11,550 nt of DNA from Desulfuromonadaceae bacterium (lineage in GTDB: Bacteria; Desulfobacterota; Desulfuromonadia; Desulfuromonadales; Desulfuromonadaceae): NCBI GenBank assembly GCA_027065245.1, contig JAMOOS010000164.1, positions 1 through 11,550 of the forward strand. The letters run 5' to 3'. Positions 1 to 6,652 of the stretch are shown here, one piece after another. The notes beneath the pieces were generated by a model, which worked only from the letters and a program-made list of their open reading frames with translations, had not been told where the DNA came from and made no database searches. Positions within the stretch are counted from its first letter, which is position 1, and each line of letters starts with the position of its first letter. The position numbers and the translations under genes were made by a program.

Positions 1-3000
1 GGCGCTTGCCCCGCCGACTTGCTGCAACAACTGGAACAGTTGCGCCGTTTCGATATCGACGGCGATCTGCGCGCCGCCATGCGTGCCTGGCACCAGATCC
101 AGCACCACGACGGCCCCACGCCCCTGTGCGCCACCATGGTGGCCGACGATCCCGACCAGCTGCGCCAGCAGATCGACTTTCTGACCGCTCACCTGAGCAA
201 TGACGCCCACCGCCGTCTCGATGGCAGCGGCGGCCCGGCAATCCCCTCATGTGCGCGTGAACGCGTCTTCTACGCCGCGCAACCGTTGGGAAGGGATGCA
301 AAAATCGCTTTTGTCTACCCCGGCAGCGGCAACCACTTTATCGGCATGGGGATGGAACTATCACGCCAGTGGCCGCAAATATTCGAGCGTCAGCACCACG
401 ACAATCAGCGCCTTAAAGATCAATACCAGGCTGATAAATTCTGGGGCGATTACTCCATAGAGCAGATTGAAACCGATCACAATGCCATGATCATCGCCCA
501 TGTGGCCATGTGTACCGCCCTCAGCGACGCCGTGCGCCAGATGGGCATCGAGCCGGACATGGCCATCGGCTACAGTCTGGGCGAATCATCCAGCCTGTTC
601 TCCCTTGGCGTATGGCAGCAGCGCGACGCCATGCTGGAACGGATTGAGCAATCGACCCTGTTCACCAGTGATCTGGCCGGTGAGTGTACGGCAGCGCGCA
701 CTTTGTGGCAGCTACCTGCTGACGAGCCGGTGGATTGGTGTCTGGGCATTGTGCCGCGCCCGGCGGCGCAGGTTCACAAGGCACTCGACGGGCTGGAACG
801 CGCCTACCTGCTCATCATCAACACCACCAGCGAGTGCATCATCGGCGGGCAACGCCGTCAGGTGGAACAAGCAGTAACCCGCCTCGACTGTCCGTTTGTG
901 GAACTGCACGGCGTCACCACCGTTCACTGCCCGGTGCCGACGGTGGTACGAGACGCCTACCGCACCCTGCATCTGTTCCCCACCACCGCGCCAGCCGGAA
1001 TAGATTTTTACAGTTGCGCCAGCGGCGAACGCTACCACCCCACCAGCGCCGCCTGCGCCGACGCTATCCTCAACCAGGCGCTGCACACCATCGACTTTAC
1101 CCGGGTGGTAAACAACGCCAGCGCTGCCGGAGCGCAGGTATTTATCGAAACCGGCACCGGCAACTCGTGCAGCCGTATGTTGCAGCAGATTCTGGCTGGA
1201 CGCGACTGCGTTATCAGCCCCACCTGTATGGCCCAGCACAGCCCTCTGCACACGTTTACCCGCCTGGCCGCCCGCCTGCTGGCCGAGTGTCTGCCCTGCG
1301 ATATCACCATGCTGCTCGATCCGCAGCAGCCGCCGCTTGACACCGGCAGCAGCGATAAAACGCAGATTGTTCTACACAACGGCGGCAGCGCTTTTACCAT
1401 TGCGCCACCGCCCCGGGTAACGCGCGATTCCTTCAGCGTCTACGAAGCGACAGAGCCAGCACCGCCTGCCGCTACCGCTAAAGAGCGTCCCCCCGCCGAC
1501 ATCGCCAATCCCCTGCTGGCCGCCATCGACGCCACCATGACCAGCCAGAATCAGGCTCACGGAGTCTTTCTCGACATCAACGCCACCATCACGGCGCTGA
1601 TGCAGCACAACCTGCACCTGCAACAGCAACTGCGCGCCCGTCTCGGTGACAACATCCCGACGCCGCCAACCACTGCCACGGCGCCGCAGCCTGCACCACC
1701 GGTTACGGCGGCAATACCACAACCGCCTGCGCCACAGGTGGCCTTTACCCGCGAGCAGTGCATGGAGTTCGCCGTCGGCTCCATTGCCAAAATGCTTGGC
1801 GAACGCTTTGCCCCGGTGGACAGCCACCCCAGCCGGGTACGCCTGCCCGATGAACCGCTGATGCTGGTGGATCGCATCATCACCGTGGAAGGGGAAGCGT
1901 GCTCCATGACCAGCGGCCGCGTTGTCACCGAACACGACGTAACCGCCGGACGCTGGTACCTGGACGGCGGCCGCATTCCCACCTGCATCGCCGTTGAGGC
2001 CGGTCAGGCCGACCTGTTTCTGTCCGGCTATCTCGGCATCGATTTTCACACCAAAGGGCTGGCGGTATATCGTCTTCTCGACGCGGTAGTGGAGTTTCAC
2101 GACGAACTGCCACAAGTGGGCAGCGTCATCCGTTACGATATCCGCATTGAGCATTTCTTCCGCCAGGGGGATACCTGGCTGTTCCGCTTCCGCTTTGACA
2201 GCAGCGTAGACGGCAAACCGCTGCTCACCATGCGCAACGGCTGCGCCGGTTTCTTCAGCGCCGCCGAACTGGACGCCGGTCAGGGGATTGTCCACACCAG
2301 ATTCGATGTGATGGAACAACCGGGCAAACTCAGTGACGACTGGGTGGAACTGGTGCCCATGACCGAGGAGAGCTACAGCGAGGCCCAAATTGCCGCTTTG
2401 CGCAATGGCAACCTGGTCGCCTGTTTCGGCGCCGCCTTCAGCAATCTCAACCTGCCCGCCGCCTACACCCTGCCGGGCGGACATCTGGAACTGGTGGATC
2501 GCGTTACCGCCGTGCGCCCCGGCGGCGGTCGCTTCGGTCTGGGGCAGATTGAAGCGCAGATGGATATCCATCCAGACGACTGGTTCCTCACCTGCCACTT
2601 CTGCGACGACAACGTAATGCCCGGCACCCTGATGTACGAATGCTGCCTGCACACCCTGCGTATCTACCTGATGCGCATGGGCTGGGTGAGCGCCCCCGGC
2701 GAGGCGGCGTGGCAACCATTGCCGGGGATAAAAAGTCAGCTCAAATGTCGCGGACAGGTAACGGAAAACACCCGCACGGTAACCTATCTGGTCACCATCA
2801 AGGAGATGGGCTACCGTCCGCAGCCCTACGCCATAGTCGACGCGCTAATGTATGCCGACGGCAAACCCATTGTGGAAATCATCGATATGTCGGTGCAGAT
2901 AAGCGGCCTGACGCGGGAAAAGCTACTGCAACGCTGGCGGAAACAGACGCCGACGACGGCGGTGAAAAAAGCGCCCGTCTACGATTACGCCAGTATCCTT

Positions 3001-4053
3001 GCCTATTCCAGCGGCAAGCCGTCCGAGGCCTTTGGCGAACCGTACCGTATTTTTGACAGCGAGCGCCGCATCGCCCGTCTGCCGCGACCGCCGTTCCAGT
3101 TTCTCGACCGTATCACCGCGGTCAACGCCGAGGCGTGGAAGATGGTGGCCGGCGGTACCATCGAAGGGCAGTATGATATCCCCGCCGACGCCTGGTACTT
3201 TGCCGCCGGTCGCCAGCAGCAGATGCCCTTCGCCGTGCTGCTGGAGATCGCCCTGCAACCGTGCGGCTGGATGGCCGCCTACGTCGGCAGCGCCCTCACC
3301 AGCGCCATCGATCTGAGTTTCCGCAATCTGGACGGCAACGCCGTGCAACTGCGCCCGGTCACCGCCGCCAGCGGCACCCTCACCACCACCGTCAAGCTCA
3401 CGCGGGTATCCAGCAGCGGCGGCATGATCATTCAAAGTTACGATTTCTGCGTGCGCGACGCCCACGGCGATGTTTACCGCGGCGACACGGTATTCGGCTT
3501 TTTCAGTGCCGAAGCCCTGGCCAATCAGGTGGGCATCCGCGATGCAGCACTGTATAAGCCCGACAGCGAGGAACTGGCGCGCGCCACCAGCGCCGAATAT
3601 CCGCGCCAGGCGCCGTTTCCCGCCGACAAGCTGCGCATGATCGACCACATCGACATCTGGATAGCCGATGGCGGCAGCGCCGGGCTTGGCTATATCCGCG
3701 CCAGCAAGGTTGTCGATCCCGATGAGTGGTTTTTTCATGCCCATTTTTACCAGGACCCGGTCTGTCCCGGCTCTTTGGGGCTGGAATCGTTTATGCAACT
3801 GCTCAAATACATGGCGCTGCAGCGCTGGAATTTGAAAAGCGACTGCCAGTTTGCGCCGATAACCCGCAACCATGAGCACCACTGGATGTATCGCGGTCAG
3901 ATTATCCCCACCAACAGCAGCGTCAGCGTAGAGGCCGTCGTCAGCGCTGTGGACGATGAAAACCTCACCCTCTATGCCGATGGTTACCTGAGTGTCGACG
4001 GCAAGGTGATCTACCAGATGAAGGATTTCGCCATCACTGCCGAGCGCACATAG
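1..4053 (+). CDS. pfaC: PUFA synthase large subunit, AT-DH-DH portion (5' partial)
   Basis: The frame is open from base 1 to the TAG at 4051-4053, giving 1350 visible codons, and the gene starts left of the window. By family it is an omega-3 type (Pfa) PUFA synthase acting in the cytosol on ACP-bound chains. Codons 1-100 look like the linker that precedes an AT. The AT begins near codon 101 (AFVYPGSGNHF), with nucleophile Ser192 in GYSLGES and His309 in VHCPVP. A Pro/Thr/Ala/Gln-rich linker covers codons 551-580. The first DH unit has a non-catalytic hotdog (PLMLVDR, codon 619 on) and a catalytic one (His866, Glu880, VMPGTLMYE). The second has a degenerate hotdog (codon 1032 on) and a catalytic one (His1248, Glu1262, PVCPGSLGLE). 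The order AT-DH-DH matches myxobacterial Pfa3-type fusions, but without a C-terminal acylglycerolphosphate acyltransferase. The symbol follows the DH-DH pair; KS and CLF upstream are inferred, not seen. Confidence 0.93.
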   Translation, partial: GACPADLLQQLEQLRRFDIDGDLRAAMRAWHQIQHHDGPTPLCATMVADDPDQLRQQIDFLTAHLSNDAHRRLDGSGGPAIPSCARERVFYAAQPLGRDAKIAFVYPGSGNHFIGMGMELSRQWPQIFERQHHDNQRLKDQYQADKFWGDYSIEQIETDHNAMIIAHVAMCTALSDAVRQMGIEPDMAIGYSLGESSSLFSLGVWQQRDAMLERIEQSTLFTSDLAGECTAARTLWQLPADEPVDWCLGIVPRPAAQVHKALDGLERAYLLIINTTSECIIGGQRRQVEQAVTRLDCPFVELHGVTTVHCPVPTVVRDAYRTLHLFPTTAPAGIDFYSCASGERYHPTSAACADAILNQALHTIDFTRVVNNASAAGAQVFIETGTGNSCSRMLQQILAGRDCVISPTCMAQHSPLHTFTRLAARLLAECLPCDITMLLDPQQPPLDTGSSDKTQIVLHNGGSAFTIAPPPRVTRDSFSVYEATEPAPPAATAKERPPADIANPLLAAIDATMTSQNQAHGVFLDINATITALMQHNLHLQQQLRARLGDNIPTPPTTATAPQPAPPVTAAIPQPPAPQVAFTREQCMEFAVGSIAKMLGERFAPVDSHPSRVRLPDEPLMLVDRIITVEGEACSMTSGRVVTEHDVTAGRWYLDGGRIPTCIAVEAGQADLFLSGYLGIDFHTKGLAVYRLLDAVVEFHDELPQVGSVIRYDIRIEHFFRQGDTWLFRFRFDSSVDGKPLLTMRNGCAGFFSAAELDAGQGIVHTRFDVMEQPGKLSDDWVELVPMTEESYSEAQIAALRNGNLVACFGAAFSNLNLPAAYTLPGGHLELVDRVTAVRPGGGRFGLGQIEAQMDIHPDDWFLTCHFCDDNVMPGTLMYECCLHTLRIYLMRMGWVSAPGEAAWQPLPGIKSQLKCRGQVTENTRTVTYLVTIKEMGYRPQPYAIVDALMYADGKPIVEIIDMSVQISGLTREKLLQRWRKQTPTTAVKKAPVYDYASILAYSSGKPSEAFGEPYRIFDSERRIARLPRPPFQFLDRITAVNAEAWKMVAGGTIEGQYDIPADAWYFAAGRQQQMPFAVLLEIALQPCGWMAAYVGSALTSAIDLSFRNLDGNAVQLRPVTAASGTLTTTVKLTRVSSSGGMIIQSYDFCVRDAHGDVYRGDTVFGFFSAEALANQVGIRDAALYKPDSEELARATSAEYPRQAPFPADKLRMIDHIDIWIADGGSAGLGYIRASKVVDPDEWFFHAHFYQDPVCPGSLGLESFMQLLKYMALQRWNLKSDCQFAPITRNHEHHWMYRGQIIPTNSSVSVEAVVSAVDDENLTLYADGYLSVDGKVIYQMKDFAITAERT

Positions 4054-4149
4054 AGGCACAATCTTTGATTGATTATTTGATGATAATTTCCGGCGGCAAT
4101 GTTATTATCACCGCCGATTGGTACCTAACTTGACAAGGAGGTAAACACA
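4054..4149 (+). promoter_or_regulatory. Cytochrome gene leader with interleaved inverted repeats and possible promoter
   Basis: This 96-base gap holds two interleaved inverted repeats: TGATAAT (4081-4087) with ATTATCA (4104-4110), and CGGCGG (4091-4096) with CCGCCG (4111-4116). They cannot form as two simple nested hairpins, so they are either alternative hairpins or a pseudoknot-like fold. A weak sigma-70-like pair is also present, TTGATG (4077-4082) and TGTTAT (4100-4105) with 17 bases between, which would place the repeats over the promoter as possible operator DNA. The consensus Shine-Dalgarno AAGGAGGT at 4135-4142 fixes the cytochrome start. No T-run follows either stem, so it does not look like a normal terminator for the pfa gene. 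Confidence 0.3.
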
Positions 4150-4596
4150 ATGTATCGCATGCTTATCATGGTTGCTATTGGACTGGTACTGGTTACCACC
4201 AGCGCCTGTAACCGCAACGACTGTCTGAAACCTGGCGCAACTGCCGCAGATAGTGAGTCCCCTACCCAATTACAGGAGCAGCAACCAGCCACTCAAACTG
4301 AAGTGCAACGGGCAGAAACAACAACTGCTGTCCCGGCTACAGGTCAGCAACAAATCGAGTCGGCAAATTATACTACCCATATTCTTTACGTGGCACTGCC
4401 GGCCAGATACGGTACTGTAGTTATACCCCACGCTCTACATGCCAACATGCTCAGCTGCAATGCTTGCCACGGAGACACAGTACCAGGCAAAATAAACCTC
4501 AACTCACGCGCATATCACAGCATGTGCCGCACATGTCACAAAGCGATGCAGGCCGGACCCACCCGCTGCCGCGGCTGCCATACCCGCAACAAGTAA
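4150..4596 (+). CDS. Triheme c7-type (PpcA-like) cytochrome, predicted lipoprotein
   Basis: The 148-residue protein starts at an ATG seven bases after a perfect AAGGAGGT. Residues 1-19 form a signal sequence (MYRM then a hydrophobic stretch) ending in a lipobox-like TSAC with Cys20, so export and lipid anchoring are likely; Thr at -3 is not the commonest residue. Residues about 21-75 are a polar, Gln/Thr/Ala-rich tether. The C-terminal domain carries three CXXCH motifs (Cys103-His107, Cys126-His130, Cys140-His144) and extra His94, His97 and His123. That gives six His for bis-His ligation of three hemes, spaced as in Geobacter PpcA. The family carries electrons in the periplasm between inner-membrane donors and outer-membrane acceptors. 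A single gene with its own RBS and terminator, its codon use is visibly less GC-rich than the pfa gene. The redox partner is unknown. Confidence 0.9.
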   Translation: MYRMLIMVAIGLVLVTTSACNRNDCLKPGATAADSESPTQLQEQQPATQTEVQRAETTTAVPATGQQQIESANYTTHILYVALPARYGTVVIPHALHANMLSCNACHGDTVPGKINLNSRAYHSMCRTCHKAMQAGPTRCRGCHTRNK

Positions 4597-4609
4597 TCCG
4601 ACACAACAA

Positions 4610-4642
4610 AAAACCCGGCACACATCCAATGTGCCGGGTTTT
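4610..4642. terminator. Strong bidirectional intrinsic terminator
   Basis: Arms 4610-4622 and 4630-4642 are perfectly complementary over 13 bp (AAAACCCGGCACA against TGTGCCGGGTTTT) with a 7-base loop. The GC-rich core is flanked by an A-run at 4608-4613 and a T-run at 4639-4642, so a U-tract follows the stem on either strand. It sits between the convergent ends of the cytochrome gene (+, ends 4596) and the small membrane protein gene (-, ends 4683) and plausibly serves both. Confidence 0.92.
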
Positions 4643-4682
4643 AGCATTTGTGATAATTGTTGGAATTATTTTTTTCGGCGAG

Positions 4683-4931
4683 CTACATCCGCTTACCACG
4701 GATGAAATGGCGATTTTTCTTTCTGTTTCCCCTGCCTGCATTGCGCGGCTTACGGCTCAAACGCCAACGGCCAAGCGCCGGAAAAAGCCTGGTCAGTTCA
4801 TCCCAGTAAAAAACCACGACAAACACAGCGATAAAAGGCAGATACATGTACCAGTGCAGCGGTGTAAGAGCGGAGATAAAATAGATAACCACTATTGCGC
4901 CGATGGCGATGACGGTGTAATAGATTTTCAT
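4683..4931 (-). CDS. Small two-TM membrane protein with basic C-terminal tail, function unknown
   Basis: The frame encodes 82 residues from an ATG (complement of 4929-4931) preceded on its strand by GAGGA at about six bases. Two hydrophobic segments are clear, residues about 4-22 and 28-43, separated by a short SALTPLHWYMY turn. They are followed by DELTRLFP and a strongly basic tail (many Arg/Lys from residue 55 on), which should lie in the cytosol by the positive-inside rule. I do not recognise the family. It converges on the cytochrome gene across the bidirectional terminator and is divergent from the gene starting at 5032. The start codon, RBS and membrane topology make it a credible gene, but it has no catalytic motif. 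A longer ORF on the opposite strand here is judged a shadow. Confidence 0.6.
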   Translation of the reverse strand: MKIYYTVIAIGAIVVIYFISALTPLHWYMYLPFIAVFVVVFYWDELTRLFPALGRWRLSRKPRNAGRGNRKKNRHFIRGKRM

Positions 4932-5031
4932 ACCGTTTCCTCACATTAAATAGCAGACGAACAAAATAACACCCAGATGATGGCGCGAGTCTAGCTGAAC
5001 AGCGTAACCATTGTCAATTAACGGGGCACCC
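4932..5031. promoter_or_regulatory. Divergent intergenic region between two small membrane protein genes
   Basis: These 100 bases separate the start of the minus-strand gene at 4931 from the plus-strand gene at 5032, so both promoters would be expected here. The part nearest 4931 is AT-rich (TTAAAT on +, TTTAAT on -). I could not find a -35/-10 pair with good spacing for either direction, and saw no clear inverted repeat. The only clear element is the GAGGA Shine-Dalgarno of the minus-strand gene. Confidence 0.3.
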
Positions 5032-5562
5032 ATGATCAACCTGGACAAAAATGAACAGCATTATATCGAGCTGGCACAACGCATCAATCTCGACGAGATC
5101 GACTACGATATTATCATGGCCGCCCAGACACGTCATACCTACCGGGTACTGACCGTCGCCGGAGCCATAGTAATTGTGGCGCTGGTCTTTTTTATCGCCG
5201 AGTTCATCCCCGGCATCAAAAGTGTCGGCACCGGTATGATCTGCACGCTTTTTTTTATCGCCCTGGTGTTGATATTCCACGCTCTGCGTTATCAGAAAGA
5301 GATGGAAACCAGAGTAACCTACGAAATACTGCAAAAAATTCAAGCCATTGAAGGACAAAGCGGTTTTTTGTGGCGTCTTAATAACATCATCAACGCCTAC
5401 TGTCAGGAGCGTTTCGGCGCCCTGCCCAACGGCGTACAGCAGTTACAAACCTCATCCCAGGCCGGCGGCATCGAAGTAAGCGAAATCAAACTGTACAAGC
5501 AGATTCTTCAGGAATCCCTGCGCTGGTACGAGCAGAACCGCCCCGAGGAAGAAAGCGGATAG
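5032..5562 (+). CDS. Two-TM membrane protein with helical C-terminal domain, function unknown
   Basis: The ATG at 5032 gives 176 residues. A TTG at 5011 would add seven residues (MSINGAP) but lacks any Shine-Dalgarno, while a GGGG lies about six bases before the ATG, so 5032 is preferred. An acidic, soluble N-terminus (residues 1-38) is followed by TM segments at about 39-60 and 64-86 joined by a short FIPGIKS turn, then a mostly polar, helix-prone C-terminal region of about 90 residues. Both ends should be on the cytosolic side. No enzymatic motif was recognised. The gene ends 12 bases from the convergent gene at 5575, across a nested palindrome. Its relation to lipid or hydrocarbon synthesis is unknown. 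Confidence 0.75.
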   Translation: MINLDKNEQHYIELAQRINLDEIDYDIIMAAQTRHTYRVLTVAGAIVIVALVFFIAEFIPGIKSVGTGMICTLFFIALVLIFHALRYQKEMETRVTYEILQKIQAIEGQSGFLWRLNNIINAYCQERFGALPNGVQQLQTSSQAGGIEVSEIKLYKQILQESLRWYEQNRPEEESG

Positions 5563-5597
5563 ACAGCGCCGCGGTTATCCAGCGGATAAAGCGCTGT
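5563..5597. repeat. Nested palindrome at convergent gene ends, possible weak terminator
   Basis: Outer arms ACAGCGC (5563-5569) and GCGCTGT (5591-5597) pair over 7 bp. Inside them TTATCC (5575-5580) and GGATAA (5584-5589) pair over 6 bp with a three-base AGC loop; a five-base bulge lies on the left side. The structure starts right after one stop codon and contains the stop codon of the opposing gene. No T-run follows on either strand, so it is at best an atypical terminator. Confidence 0.45.
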
Positions 5598-6396
5598 CGT
5601 CCCAGCCCATCTCGCGGATGCGCCGTTTTATCTCCTCGGCGGCGAGGACGGTATCACCGCAACCCATCACCTCCATGCCCGGATGAGCGATATCCAGCGG
5701 CTGCCACGTCGGTGCCTGCTGCGGTTTCTGCACCGCTGCCGGGATACTGTGACCTTCCAGCAGGTGGTAAATGTCGTTCATGTCAACCTCCACCCCGACA
5801 ATGCGACAACCAGCGGCGGCGGCAATGTAGATGAGCTGGCGGCTCTGCACCTGTTCCGGCGGATAGCCCCACTCCCAGAATACCGTTACCGGCCAGTAGC
5901 GCCGCGTCTGCTCACCGTTGTACTCCAGCGGTGTAACAAAACACATCACCAGACTGGCTTCGTAGACACTCTCATCCAGTTCGATACCACGCGGCCTGGT
6001 TACCACCAGGCACACATCGTTGGTCTCTTCCAGACGGGTGTTTATAAAAGTAAAGGCCTCAGCCATGTTGTTGTGAAAGCTCAAGCACGGAAACATGGGG
6101 ACGTCGCGGCCATACAGCCATTGTTCCTGCACACCGAACTGCTGTGTCGCCACCTGCACCCGCTCGGCATCCGCGTCAGGAAAGATCCCGGCATCCAACT
6201 CGGCAAGAGCGAGAAACTCCGCCCAGCGCCGCTGGTTAAGCGGCCTAACAGCTTCCTGCTGCTCCTCCTCCGCCACTGTGGCGGTGGCAACTTTGTCATC
6301 ATCCTTGCTGAACCAGATACTGTAAACAACACTCACGACAATGGCGCCAAAACACAAAATAAGCGAGCCCCACAAAAAGTAGACCATAAACTGCAT
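5575..6396 (-). CDS. Membrane-anchored protein with large soluble domain, function unknown
   Basis: The ATG whose complement lies at 6394-6396 gives 273 residues and is preceded on its strand by GGGAG at eight bases. The frame stays open to a TTG at 6489, adding 31 hydrophobic residues with a signal-like ending, but no Shine-Dalgarno is seen there. Residues 3-29 form one TM segment, then comes an acidic stretch (KDDDK) and a QRRWAEFLALAELDAG segment. A soluble domain of about 200 residues follows, which I expect in the cytosol or periplasm depending on topology. It contains aromatic-rich patches (VTVFWEWGYPP) and VGVEVDMNDIYHLLEG. No known family or catalytic motif was recognised. The gene is divergent from the 6653 gene across a 256-base region. 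Confidence 0.8.
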   Translation of the reverse strand: MQFMVYFLWGSLILCFGAIVVSVVYSIWFSKDDDKVATATVAEEEQQEAVRPLNQRRWAEFLALAELDAGIFPDADAERVQVATQQFGVQEQWLYGRDVPMFPCLSFHNNMAEAFTFINTRLEETNDVCLVVTRPRGIELDESVYEASLVMCFVTPLEYNGEQTRRYWPVTVFWEWGYPPEQVQSRQLIYIAAAAGCRIVGVEVDMNDIYHLLEGHSIPAAVQKPQQAPTWQPLDIAHPGMEVMGCGDTVLAAEEIKRRIREMGWDDSALSAG

Positions 6397-6652
6397 CGTT
6401 TCCGCTCCCTGCGCATAGCACGCATTCAATATAATCAATAAGTTAAATAAGATGCCACTCCACACGGCAGTTAGAAGTGAACGTAGCAAATAGCAACGTA
6501 AACAGCAATGGTTTTCGGGTAATTTCCTTGCACCAGGGCGCTATTTCTGCCACTATGCTGCGCGTCTGAACGGTTTACAGGCACTGGATAGCAGTCGCCG
6601 GATGCTGACTGGCGGATATTTATTGTATGACCTAACGCACGGGAGCGAAACG
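6397..6652. promoter_or_regulatory. Divergent regulatory region upstream of the ole operon
   Basis: This 256-base stretch separates two divergent genes and should carry promoters for both. An AT-rich block at about 6424-6455 lies upstream of the minus-strand gene and contains TATATT-like -10 sequences on the minus strand, without a convincing -35. A GG-N10-GC element at 6518-6531 faces the ole operon. The ribosome binding stretches at the two edges are nearly identical: GGGAGCGGAAACG before the minus-strand ATG and GGGAGCGAAACG before the plus-strand ATG at 6653. No coding sequence is supported in it; an in-frame ATG at 6602 has no Shine-Dalgarno. Confidence 0.5.
6518..6532 (+). promoter_or_regulatory. 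Candidate sigma-54 (RpoN) promoter
   Basis: GG at 6518-6519 is followed by exactly ten bases and GC at 6530-6531. The -12 part TTGCA (6528-6532) fits the RpoN consensus fully, whereas the -24 part (GGTAAT) keeps only the GG and one further A. Transcription would start about 12 bases downstream of the GC, near 6543, leaving a leader of about 110 bases before the ATG at 6653. RpoN promoters are common in Geobacter relatives. No enhancer-binding site was identified, so the call is tentative. Confidence 0.35.

Noticed and set aside
1651..1740. Pro/Thr/Ala/Gln-rich segment as a possible DNA repeat
   Set aside because: It is a low-complexity interdomain linker in the protein, without a regular nucleotide repeat unit.
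1372..2715. Long open frame of 447 codons on the minus strand inside the PUFA synthase gene
   Set aside because: It lies fully antisense to well-conserved DH domains and has low-complexity, Gly/Ala/His-rich composition; a codon-bias shadow of a GC-rich gene.
2923..4059. Long open frame of 378 codons on the minus strand opposite the second DH unit
   Set aside because: Same reasoning: antisense to clear coding sequence, no recognisable motif and no Shine-Dalgarno.
4464..4949. Open frame of 161 codons on the plus strand running from the cytochrome gene through the terminator
   Set aside because: It overlaps the heme motifs in another frame, crosses a strong terminator and opposes a better gene with its own RBS.
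6397..6489. 31-residue hydrophobic N-terminal extension of the minus-strand gene ending at 5575
   Set aside because: It would start with TTG without a Shine-Dalgarno, whereas the ATG at 6396 has GGGAG; it stays possible because the extension resembles a signal sequence.
6580..6592. Second sigma-54-like element with GGCACT
   Set aside because: The spacing between GG and GC is nine bases, not ten, which RpoN does not normally tolerate.
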